The position numbers and the translations under genes were made by a program. A stretch of 64,000 bases of DNA, taken from VRUE01 sp963728045 (GTDB lineage Bacteria > Actinomycetota > Thermoleophilia > Solirubrobacterales > 70-9). The stretch is taken from assembly GCA_963728045.1 (NCBI GenBank), contig CAVSIE010000002.1, positions 930,001 to 994,000 of the forward strand. Direction: 5' to 3'. Each line of letters begins with the position of its first letter. Position 1 is the stretch's first letter. The notes below the pieces were generated by a model that was given only the letters and a program-made list of their open reading frames with translations, ran no database searches and was not told where the DNA came from. Shown here piece after piece: positions 17,357 to 24,695 of this stretch.

Positions 17357-17464
17357 TCCCGGTCGCAGAGCGAACTTACGCCTCGCCCACTAGTCGCGCA
17401 AGGGGTCCTCCGTGGGCGTTTCCGCAAAGTACGGAGAAATGACCGCCGCAGTTAACCTGCGCGG

Positions 17465-18385
17465 ATGCGCATCGATCAGATCCTCTCGGGCCGATCACCG
17501 GTCTTCTCGGTCGAGTTCTTCCCACCGAAGACGACGGAGGCGACGGAGCAGCTCTACGCGACGGCGCGTGAGCTGAGCGAGCTCGGGCTCGACTTCGTCT
17601 CCGTCACCTACGGCGCCGGCGGCTCGACCCGCGACGGGACGGTGGAGATCACCACGGCGCTCAAGGACGACCTGGGCCTGGAGACGATGGCTCACCTGAG
17701 CTGCGTCGGCGAGAGCGCCGAGGGGCTGGGGGTGACGCTGGACCGGATTGCGGCGGCCGGGATCGAGAACGTCTTCGCCCTGCGCGGCGACCCGCCGCGA
17801 GGCCAGGAGGACTTCGTCCAGCCGCAGGGCGGGCTGGGCAGCGCCGCCGAGCTCGCCGCCTTCATCGGCGAGGGCTGGGACTTCGCCGTCGGCGGCGCCT
17901 GCTTCCCCGAGGTGCACCCGGAGGCGCCCGACCTCGACACCGACCTCGAGTACCTCAAGACCAAGGTCGAGTCCGGCGCCTCCTTCCTGATCACCCAGCT
18001 CTTCTTCGACAACCAGGTCTACTTCGACTTCGTCGCGGCGGCGCGAGAGAAGGGGATCGAGGTCCCGATCCTGGCTGGCGTCATCCCGGTGGCCAGCTTC
18101 GCGCAGACGAAGCGGATCTGCGACCTCTGCGACGCCTCGATCCCGGCCCCGCTCGAGGCGGCGTTCCAGGCGGCGGACGGCGATGAGCGGGGCGAGTTCG
18201 AGCTCGGCGTCGCTTACGCGGCCCAGCAGTGCGCCGAGCTGCTGGTCGCCGGCGTTCCCGGCATTCACTTCTACGCCCTCAACAGGGCGCCCGCGACGCG
18301 GGCGGTTCTGGGCGCCCTGCGCGCCGCGCGACCCTGGGAGCGCGGCCGGGCGGGATTTACTTCCCGTGAAGGCGTCTCTGACTAA
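17465..18385 (+). CDS. metF: 5,10-methylenetetrahydrofolate reductase
   Basis: 306 residues, normal for bacterial MetF. It reduces 5,10-methylene-THF to 5-methyl-THF with an FAD cofactor, supplying methyl groups for methionine synthesis. Diagnostic segments: FSVEFFPPKT near the start (the catalytic Glu region), FVSVTYGAGGSTRDGTVE, AHLSCVGES, NVFALRGDPP (folate/FAD site), FLITQLFFDN and the C-terminal GVPGIHFYALNR. The start ATG at 17465 begins the conserved region. The DUF3105 gene follows 15 bp downstream on the same strand. The structured leader upstream hints at cofactor-responsive control. Confidence 0.95.
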   Translation: MRIDQILSGRSPVFSVEFFPPKTTEATEQLYATARELSELGLDFVSVTYGAGGSTRDGTVEITTALKDDLGLETMAHLSCVGESAEGLGVTLDRIAAAGIENVFALRGDPPRGQEDFVQPQGGLGSAAELAAFIGEGWDFAVGGACFPEVHPEAPDLDTDLEYLKTKVESGASFLITQLFFDNQVYFDFVAAAREKGIEVPILAGVIPVASFAQTKRICDLCDASIPAPLEAAFQAADGDERGEFELGVAYAAQQCAELLVAGVPGIHFYALNRAPATRAVLGALRAARPWERGRAGFTSREGVSD

Positions 18386-18400
18386 ACTCCTCCCGGGCTG

Positions 18401-19186
18401 ATGGCGAATCGCAGGGAGGAAGAGAGGGAACGGCTCCGCCAGGCGCGGGAACAGCGCGAAACCAAACAATCGCGCTCCGATCGTCGCCGCCTGATGCTCG
18501 GCTACGGAGTCGCCGGCGTGATCGGGGCGATTGTGCTGATCGGGATCGTGGTGGCGATCGTCTCCTCGCTCGGGTCCAACGATGGCGGCAAAGCGCGCAT
18601 CAACCTGGCCAGCGGCTCGACCAACGGGATCGAGCCGGACCAGCGGGAAGGCGCCGAGCCACCGGCGGTGAAAATCACCGACCTGAAAAAAGCCGCGAAA
18701 GCGGCCGGCTGCGAGCTGCGGCTCGAGCTGCGGGACGAGGGCAAAAGCCACCTGCCGGTGACAGCGACCGAACCGTCCTACTCGACCAACCCACCGGTCT
18801 CAGGCAACCATGTCGAACCGCCCTACCAGGAGGCCGACGGCGCCTACAGCGAGCCGGTCAAGCCGCTCTTCTACCTGCACAGCCTCGAGCACGGCCGGAT
18901 GGCGATCATGTACAGCCCCGACCTCGACGAGAACGGTCAGGAGGAACTGAAGGGCCTTTACGACACTCTGTACGCGGCAACGCTGCTCTTCCCCGACGAG
19001 AAAATGCCCTACGAGGTGGCGGCTGTGACCTGGACCAACCTGATGGGCTGCGACGAGTACAAAGGCGCCGCCACCCTGGACGCGATCCGCGCCTTCGGCA
19101 AAGAGACCTGGGGCCAGTACGGCAACGAGCCGGTGGCCGCATTCACCTTCACCGGGCCCAGCCCGGAATCGCCGGCGCTCAAATAG
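18401..19186 (+). CDS. DUF3105 membrane-anchored protein
   Basis: 261 residues. A highly charged cytoplasmic N-terminus (RREEERERLRQAREQRE) is followed by one transmembrane segment at about 33-56 (MLGYGVAGVIGAIVLIGIVV). The extracytoplasmic part is a DUF3105 domain with the signature NPPVSGNHVEPPY and FYLHSLEHGRMAIMYSPD; the conserved His and Glu-His suggest metal or cofactor binding. Function is not established for the family. Start ATG 15 bp after metF, so co-transcription is likely. Confidence 0.87.
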   Translation: MANRREEERERLRQAREQRETKQSRSDRRRLMLGYGVAGVIGAIVLIGIVVAIVSSLGSNDGGKARINLASGSTNGIEPDQREGAEPPAVKITDLKKAAKAAGCELRLELRDEGKSHLPVTATEPSYSTNPPVSGNHVEPPYQEADGAYSEPVKPLFYLHSLEHGRMAIMYSPDLDENGQEELKGLYDTLYAATLLFPDEKMPYEVAAVTWTNLMGCDEYKGAATLDAIRAFGKETWGQYGNEPVAAFTFTGPSPESPALK

Positions 19187-19192
19187 CGCGGC

Positions 19193-20132
19193 TCAGCTGG
19201 GGGCTCGGTAGAGCGGGAAGAACCCCGAGGGGTCGCGGCCGGCGGACAGGCGCGCGTAGGCGTCCTGATCGCAGACGATCTCCGAGGTGCGCCAGGGCTG
19301 CTCGCGGTTGGCGAAGCCGCGCTTGAACTCCTCCAACCGGTCACCGGGCGTGATGCCACCGCCGAGGTTGAGCGGCAGGCCCTGCTCGGAGGAGAGGTCG
19401 ACCAGCGCAGAGACGACGTTCTTCATCGGCGAGTCGCGCAAGGTGGCAGTCGGCGCTGCCGCTGAGGTAGTAGTGGATGAAGCCGTCGCTGGCGGCGGCG
19501 ATCGAGGCGGCCGCGACGTCGCCACCCGGGGCGAGAGCGAGAGCGAGCCAGGTATGCGGGGACTCGAGGATGCGGTCGAAGTAGGCGGCGCCGAAGAAGT
19601 AGCGCTCGGCGGCGCTGGTCCGGCGCATCGTCTGCTCGTAGGAGGCGAGGAAGCCGGAGCGCTGCCCGGGCGTGGTCTCGGGTCCGGCGACGATGCGGAC
19701 CTCGTAGCCCGCGCGGCTGTTCTTGTTGACCTGGTTGCGATCGCTCGGGCGGCTCTTGCGCGGCAGCTCCGGGTCGGCGATCTGGACCACGTTGCGCTCG
19801 GCGGCGCCGGCGAGCGGCGGTTCGGCGAGCGTGTGGCGAATGAAGGCGCTGACCAGGCCGGAGGCGCTGAAATCGATGGCCGCGGGGTCGACAGGCGCGG
19901 AGGATGAGACGAGACCGGGGTAGCCGTAGGGCGAGATCGCGTCCCGCTCTTCGGCGCCGGGAATCTCACGGATTATCAGCGGCGCGAGCAGCTCGCCGTC
20001 GCCTGCATCGATCCGCAGCGTGTGGGTGACGCCTTCGGCGTCGAGGAAGGGACGGGAGCGGAAGAAGTCGTCGCTGGCCGCAGCTTCGCCGCGGTCTTCG
20101 ATCAGCTCGGCGGTGGCGACCGTTTCGCTCAC
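19193..20132 (-). pseudogene. FemAB-like (GNAT_6) acyltransferase interrupted by a one-base frameshift
   Basis: The N-terminal frame runs from the GTG at 20132 (SETVATAELIEDRGE ... FIHYYLSGSADCHL) and the C-terminal frame resumes with RDSPMKNVVSALVDLSSEQGL ... SGFFPLYRAPS ending at 19193. The two join if one of the two A residues at 19441-19442 is removed (CACCTTGCG instead of CACCTGCG on the gene strand). Together they give about 313 residues of the FemABX/BioF2-like acyltransferase type, with YEQTMRRTSAAERYFF and LAPGGDVAAASIAA in the GNAT core. The upstream start overlaps the GNAT gene stop as GTGA. Either a genuine recent pseudogene or a sequencing error. Confidence 0.75.
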
Positions 20133-20677
20133 GCCAGAAGATCCGCTGCGGCGGCGCGAAACTCGTCGGGTAGGACGCCCCAGACCTCGCAGTCGTCGGC
20201 CGTCTCACCGTCGCGGCGCAGGTGGGCGCGCATCGTCCCCTCGTGCTTCCAGCCGAGGCTGGCGACCGTCTTCTTCGCGATCTCGTTGCGGGCCGGTATG
20301 CGCCCGTAGACGCGGTGGGCGCCGAACTCGTCGAAGGCCCTGGCGATTGTCAGCGCCTCGGCCCGGCGGCCGACGCCCTTGCCGCGCACTTCGTCGCCAA
20401 TCAGCGCGCCCAGCTCGGGCGCGGTCTGGCGGAAGAGGCCGTAGAGGGCAGTGAACCCGACCGGCTCCTCGTGCCCCTCGACGACGATCGCGTACTTGCG
20501 GTCCTCGCCCGAGTCGGCCATCGCCCGCCGCACCCAGCCCTCCGCGTCCTCGAGCGAGAACGAGTCCCGTTGCTCCATCAGCGACGCCGTCGCCTGCGGG
20601 TTGTTGAACCAGCGGTGCACCGCCGCGGCATCGCCGGGCTCGAACGCACGCAGGCTGACCTCGGGCTGCTCGCTCAT
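20129..20677 (-). CDS. GNAT-family N-acetyltransferase (RimJ/RimL-like)
   Basis: 182 residues from the ATG at 20677. The GNAT fold is visible in order: VSLRAFEPGDAAAVHRWFNNP, EDRKYAIVVEGHEEPVGFTALY, the acetyl-CoA loop GDEVRGKGVGRRAEAL, and the C-terminal NEIAKKTVASLGWKHEGTMR typical of the RimJ/RimL type. The acceptor is unknown. Its stop overlaps the start of the FemAB-like gene (GTGA), so the two acyltransferases were co-translated. A long perfect inverted repeat begins 11 bp upstream of its start. Confidence 0.9.
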   Translation of the reverse strand: MSEQPEVSLRAFEPGDAAAVHRWFNNPQATASLMEQRDSFSLEDAEGWVRRAMADSGEDRKYAIVVEGHEEPVGFTALYGLFRQTAPELGALIGDEVRGKGVGRRAEALTIARAFDEFGAHRVYGRIPARNEIAKKTVASLGWKHEGTMRAHLRRDGETADDCEVWGVLPDEFRAAAADLLA

Positions 20678-20687
20678 ACCGGAAACC

Positions 20688-20857
20688 CTAGAGGCCTGAT
20701 GTGGGTTAGGCGCGTGCGCGGGGGCGTCGCAGGCCAAGCTGGGCGCCGCACGCGGGCGAAGCGGGTAGTTGAAGCTACCCGCAAGCTCGTGGGTGGCGAT
20801 CCAGCGCCGGCATGCGGCGTCATCCGTGTGCGTGGATAACCCACATCAGGCCTCTAG
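20688..20857. repeat. Foldback element with 21-bp perfect arms
   Basis: Arms 20688-20708 and 20837-20857 are perfect inverted repeats over 21 bp (left arm begins CTAGAGGCCTGATG). The 128-bp interior contains a strong nested hairpin, GCGGGTAG-TTGAAG-CTACCCGC. The right arm overlaps the TAG stop of the sugar transferase. It may terminate the polysaccharide transcript or be a mobile-element relic; no transposase is present. Confidence 0.85.
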
Positions 20858-21417
20858 TCCGGGGCGAGGCCGTGGCCGGTGACCAGGAGCCAGACGGTCT
20901 TGGCGAGGATGCGGAGGTCGAGGGCAGTGCTGCGCCGGTCGACGTACTCGACGTCGAGCTCGATCCGCTCCTCCCAGGGGATGCCGGCGCGTCCCTGAAC
21001 CTGGGCCCAGCCGGTGATTCCGGGGCGGACCTCGTGGCGGCGTTTCTGACGCGGCGTGTAGTCCTTCACCTGGGTCGGGATGGTCGGGCGCGGGCCGACG
21101 ATCGCCATCTCGCCGCGCAGCACGTTGACCAGGTTGGGGATCTCGTCGAGCGAGGTGCGGCGCAGGAGGCGACCGGCGGCGGTGACCCGGGGATCGTCGC
21201 GAGCGACGATCGTCCCCACCCCGACCGGGTCCGAGCCCTGAACCATCGTGCGCAGCTTCAGCATCTCGAACTGAAGCCCGTCCCTGCCGACGCGGAGCTG
21301 GCGGTAGACCACCGGGCCGCGGCTGCCCAGCTTGATCGCCACTGCAGCGATCAGCAGCAGGGGAGAGAGAACGACCAGCGCGAGGGCCGCGATCGGGATG
21401 TCGAGGGCCCGCGGCAT
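20854..21417 (-). CDS. Priming sugar-phosphate transferase (WcaJ/PglC-like)
   Basis: 187 residues, the short monotopic type. It transfers sugar-1-phosphate from a nucleotide sugar to undecaprenyl phosphate, the first membrane step of a surface polysaccharide. One N-terminal hydrophobic hairpin (about 5-30) is followed by the Bac_transf core: VVYRQLRVGRDG, MLKLRTM, RRTSLDEIPNLVNVLRGEMAIVGPRP and PGITGWAQVQGR, all diagnostic. The Asp-Glu of LDEIPNL is the known catalytic pair. Last gene of the minus-strand polysaccharide run; the GT2 gene ends 2 bp upstream. Confidence 0.95.
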   Translation of the reverse strand: MPRALDIPIAALALVVLSPLLLIAAVAIKLGSRGPVVYRQLRVGRDGLQFEMLKLRTMVQGSDPVGVGTIVARDDPRVTAAGRLLRRTSLDEIPNLVNVLRGEMAIVGPRPTIPTQVKDYTPRQKRRHEVRPGITGWAQVQGRAGIPWEERIELDVEYVDRRSTALDLRILAKTVWLLVTGHGLAPD

Positions 21418-21419
21418 GG

Positions 21420-22616
21420 CTAGCGGGTTCCCTCGGCCTTCTCCCAGGTCCCCGGTGCGCCGCGACGCCAGCGGTCCCAGAGTCCGGCGGCGATCGAGGC
21501 GGTGGTCATCGCGTAGTAGCGGGCGACGCGCAGGGGCGGCAGCGGCCAGCTGCCGCCGAGCAGCGCGGCGAAGATGAACGCGACCTGGACGGCGTAGGTG
21601 GCGACGTAGACCGGGCCCTCACCGAGCAAAAGCAGGTTGGTGGCGAAGGCGAGCAGGTGCAGGAACGGGGTCAGGTAGCGCAACAGCCGGTGCGAGAGCA
21701 GCTCGAAGGCGTAGAGCGGCGAGTAGCCCCGCGGGCGCAGCATCCCCTCGCCGACGACGATGTCCCAGAGGCCGACCATCATCCGCCGCTTGCGGGCGAA
21801 CTCTCCCTCCAGAGTCGGCGTCATCTTCTCCTCGGCTTGGGCAGCGGGGACGTAGAGCGAGCGCAGCTTGCGCTTGGCCAGCTCGAAGGGGAAGGAGAGG
21901 TCGTGGCTGGCGGCGGCCGGCAGCGGGATGTAGGCGTCGGCGCGGACCGCGTAGATCGCTCCGTTGCCCGCGGTGACCCCGGCCAGCGCCGACTCCATCT
22001 CCCGCACCGCCATCTCGTAGCGCCAGTAGGCGCCCTCGAGGTTGTCGCCGGTAGGGGAGAGGAAGCGGACCTGGCCGCAGGCGTAACCGACCGACGGGTC
22101 GGCGAAGGGCTCGACGAGGCGGCGGAGCGCGTCGGGGCTCCAGAGGCTGTTGGCGTCGGAGAAGGCGAGGATCTCGCCCGAGGCGCGCTCGGCGGCGGCG
22201 TTCTGAGCGGCGAGCTTGCCGGCACGGGGAAGGTCGAGGACCAGGTCGGCGCCGGCGGCGCGAGCTCGCTCGACGGTGGCGTCGCCGGAGCCGTCGGAGG
22301 CGACGATCAGCTCGAGTCGATCGCGCGGGTAGTCGAGGGCAAGCGCGTTGGCCACCTTGGCCGTGATCACGTCCTCCTCGTCGTAAGCCGCGACGATGAC
22401 GGAGACAGTTGGAGCTCCGGCGGCGGGTCCTGTCGCTGCAGGGGACCCCCCACCCCTTCCGGTAGCTAAAGCTTCCTCAGGGGTGGGCCCCCCTACAGCG
22501 CCACCCGCCGTGCGACCTCGCAGGCGCACCAGCATCCACAGCGCCAACGGATAGCCGAGGTGGGTGTAGGCGATCAGGCCGATGCTGATCCAAAAGGTCA
22601 GGACGAGGACGGTCAT
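21420..22616 (-). CDS. Membrane glycosyltransferase family 2 carrying an in-frame repeat insertion
   Basis: 398 residues. N-terminal transmembrane helix at about 5-28, then the GT-A domain: VSVIVAAYDEEDVI, LIVASDGSGDATVE, ILAFSDANSLW (DxN-type metal site), and GNGAIYAVRADAY. Three C-terminal transmembrane helices (about 300-375) resemble processive or chain-extending GT2 enzymes. Residues about 38-66 are translated from the 90-bp repeat at 22421-22510 and sit in the linker between the first helix and the catalytic domain, so the enzyme may tolerate it. Its start overlaps the stop of the GT4 gene (ATGA). Confidence 0.9.
   Translation of the reverse strand: MTVLVLTFWISIGLIAYTHLGYPLALWMLVRLRGRTAGGAVGGPTPEEALATGRGGGSPAATGPAAGAPTVSVIVAAYDEEDVITAKVANALALDYPRDRLELIVASDGSGDATVERARAAGADLVLDLPRAGKLAAQNAAAERASGEILAFSDANSLWSPDALRRLVEPFADPSVGYACGQVRFLSPTGDNLEGAYWRYEMAVREMESALAGVTAGNGAIYAVRADAYIPLPAAASHDLSFPFELAKRKLRSLYVPAAQAEEKMTPTLEGEFARKRRMMVGLWDIVVGEGMLRPRGYSPLYAFELLSHRLLRYLTPFLHLLAFATNLLLLGEGPVYVATYAVQVAFIFAALLGGSWPLPPLRVARYYAMTTASIAAGLWDRWRRGAPGTWEKAEGTR
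22421..22510 (-). repeat. 90-bp in-frame palindromic element, copy A
   Basis: 88 of 90 bases are identical to 27282-27371. The ends are perfect 8-bp inverted repeats (CGGCGGGT ... ACCCGCCG) and an inner CACCCCT/AGGGGTG stem adds secondary structure. It is 30 codons long and read in the same frame and orientation in both host genes; the peptide begins GGAVGGPTPEE and ends SPAATGPA. Confidence 0.9.
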
Positions 22617-23728
22617 GTCCGCGCCTCCAGCAGCTCTTCGTACAGGGCCAGGGTCTGACGGGCCACCTCGTCCCAGGAGTAGGGCCCCGCGGCGGCGGCG
22701 CGGGCGGCGGCGGCAAGCTCGGCGCGGGCTGCCTCGTCGCCGATCAGCTCGTTCAGCATCGCGGCCAGAGCCGGTGGGTCATCCGGTGGGACGAGGCGTC
22801 CGGCGCCGCTCTCGGCGACTTCGGGAAAGCCGCCGACTTCGCTCATGACCAGTGGCTTGCCGAAGGCGAGGCCGGTGTAGAGGACGCCCGAGTGCTCGCC
22901 GTCGCGGTAGGGCAGGACGACCAGGTCGGCGCGGCGGAAGACCGCCGGGATCTCGGCGTCCTCGACGAAGCGGGTGACGAAGCGGGCCCGTCCCGGCGCC
23001 TCGTCTGCGAGCCGGCGCAGCGGCTCGACGTCCATGCGCGGGTTGCCGACGACCCAGAGCTCGGCGCCCTTGACCTGGCGGAACGCCTCGAGCAGCGTGT
23101 CGAGGCCCTTGTAGGGACGCAGCAGACCGAAGAAGAGGATGACCGGGCCCTCGGCGCCCTCCAGCTCTGCCGGCAGCGGCTTCTCCTCCAGCAGGCGAGT
23201 GAGGTAGTCGAAGGCGCCATGGGGGACGATGCGAACTCGCTCCGGGTCTAGCCCGACCTCCTCGCGCAGCCGGGCGGCGCTGTGCTCGGAGTGGGCGACG
23301 ACCGCGTCCATGGCGCCGAACACCCGCTGCGCGGACGCGCGCTGACGGCGGCTCGCCCCCGGCGGCAGGACGTAGTGGGCGGTGATCACGCGGGGGCGGG
23401 AGGGCGGCAGCAGCAACCAGTCGAGCGAGGGGACGGTCAGCCACTGGTAATGGACGAGGTCGGCGTCGGCGATGCGCCGGAAGCGCAGCATGTCGCGGGC
23501 GTGCTCGATGAACTTGAAAGCGCGGCGGCCGCGAGCGTCGAGGCCGCGGGTAGAGCTGTGGCGGTAGAAGAGCTGCTCGACCCTGTAGCCGTCGGCGGGC
23601 GGGACCGGCCCGTAGAGGAAGCGGCTGGTCAGCAGCTCGACCTCGGCGCCCTCGCGGGCGAGCGCCGCCGCCAGGGAACGATCGTAGGGCGGCGTGAAGG
23701 CCGATGGGTCGACGAGCTGCACTCGCAT
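22613..23728 (-). CDS. Glycosyltransferase family 4 (GT-B fold)
   Basis: 371 residues from the ATG at 23728 (MRVQLVDPSAFTPPYDRSLA); a TTG at 23761 is possible. GT-B fold: the N-terminal acceptor domain and the C-terminal nucleotide-sugar domain with VILFFGLLRPYKGLDTLLEAF, LWVVGNPRMD, and the donor-binding GEHSGVLYTGLAFGKPLVMSEVGGFPEV, i.e. the E-x7-E region of GT4 retaining enzymes. It adds a sugar to the growing lipid-linked glycan; the sugar is unknown. Its start codon shares CATG with the divergent GT2 gene. Confidence 0.9.
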   Translation of the reverse strand: MRVQLVDPSAFTPPYDRSLAAALAREGAEVELLTSRFLYGPVPPADGYRVEQLFYRHSSTRGLDARGRRAFKFIEHARDMLRFRRIADADLVHYQWLTVPSLDWLLLPPSRPRVITAHYVLPPGASRRQRASAQRVFGAMDAVVAHSEHSAARLREEVGLDPERVRIVPHGAFDYLTRLLEEKPLPAELEGAEGPVILFFGLLRPYKGLDTLLEAFRQVKGAELWVVGNPRMDVEPLRRLADEAPGRARFVTRFVEDAEIPAVFRRADLVVLPYRDGEHSGVLYTGLAFGKPLVMSEVGGFPEVAESGAGRLVPPDDPPALAAMLNELIGDEAARAELAAAARAAAAGPYSWDEVARQTLALYEELLEART

Positions 23729-24695
23729 GGGGGCGATTATCGTGACCTGCTTGGCGCCCAAGCTCTCCTACTGCGTGGTGAACACGAACGGCCGCGAGGA
23801 CCTGCTCGCCTGCCTGGCCGCAATCGAGGCGACCCACCCGGAGGGAATGGAGGCCGAGATCCTCGTCCTCGACAACGCTTCCGACGACGATTCGGCGGCT
23901 GCGACTCGGGGCTGGGATGCCGCGCGCGACGTTCGCCGGGTGGGCCCGCTGCGGCTGATCGCCCTTGAGCAGCGGGCCGGCAAGGCGGAGAACGACTCGA
24001 CCTTGATGCGGGAGGCAGAGGGCGCCTACTGCCTGCTGCTGAACGAGGACTCGGAGCTGCGGTCGGGAGCGGCGGCGGCGCTCGTCGCGGCGCTCGAAGC
24101 CGATTCTGGTGCTGGTACGGCCGGCGCCCAGCTCCTCGACTCAAACGGCGACCCCGTCCCCTGCGCCTGGCGCTTTCCGGGCATCGGCACGGCGGCAATT
24201 GGCGCGGTCTTCCTGCACCGGCGGCTCACGGCGCAGAGCGGCGGCGGCGCGACGCGAACGGTCGACTGGGCGCAATCGAGCGCTCTGCTGGTGCGCCGTG
24301 AGGCGGCGGCCGAGGTCGGCTACATGGACCCCGACTTCTTCGTCTACTACGACGAGTGCGACTTCGCCAAGCGACTGCACGATGCCGGCTGGCGCGCCCT
24401 CTACGTGCCCGGCGCCGAGGCCGTCCACCACGACCAGCTCTCCACCGACCTCGCCGCTGGCCTGCCGCGCATCGTCGAGTTCCACCGCAACCGCGACCTC
24501 TACATGCGCAAGCACCACTCGCGGCCCCCCGCCCTCGCCGTCCGCCTGCTCACGGCCTGGACCTACGCCCTGCGCGCCCTGGCCGCCACGGTCCTCCCCA
24601 ACCGCCGCGCCCGGGTCTACTGGGCCCATGCCCGCCAGGCGCTCCTGCCAGGCCGCGGGGAAGGGCTCAGAGAACGCGCCGGTCGTCGTCCATGA
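23727..24695 (+). CDS. Glycosyltransferase family 2 (rhamnosyltransferase-like)
   Basis: About 322 residues. Possible starts are ATG 23727, GTG 23742 or TTG 23751; the GT-A fold begins only at LSYCVVNTNGRED, so a later start costs nothing. Motifs: ILVLDNASDDDS, YCLLLNEDSELR (metal-binding Asp), MDPDFFVYYDECDFAKRLHDAGW, as in rhamnosyl- and related transferases. Only gene of this locus on the plus strand; its end overlaps the flippase gene by 29 bp, tail to tail. Confidence 0.9.
   Translation: MGAIIVTCLAPKLSYCVVNTNGREDLLACLAAIEATHPEGMEAEILVLDNASDDDSAAATRGWDAARDVRRVGPLRLIALEQRAGKAENDSTLMREAEGAYCLLLNEDSELRSGAAAALVAALEADSGAGTAGAQLLDSNGDPVPCAWRFPGIGTAAIGAVFLHRRLTAQSGGGATRTVDWAQSSALLVRREAAAEVGYMDPDFFVYYDECDFAKRLHDAGWRALYVPGAEAVHHDQLSTDLAAGLPRIVEFHRNRDLYMRKHHSRPPALAVRLLTAWTYALRALAATVLPNRRARVYWAHARQALLPGRGEGLRERAGRRP

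Noticed and set aside
17010..17464. tmRNA, RNase P RNA or SAM riboswitch upstream of metF
   Set aside because: No T-loop or tag-like peptide, no conserved RNase P core, and no SAM box; only the B12-box-like segment was kept, at low confidence.
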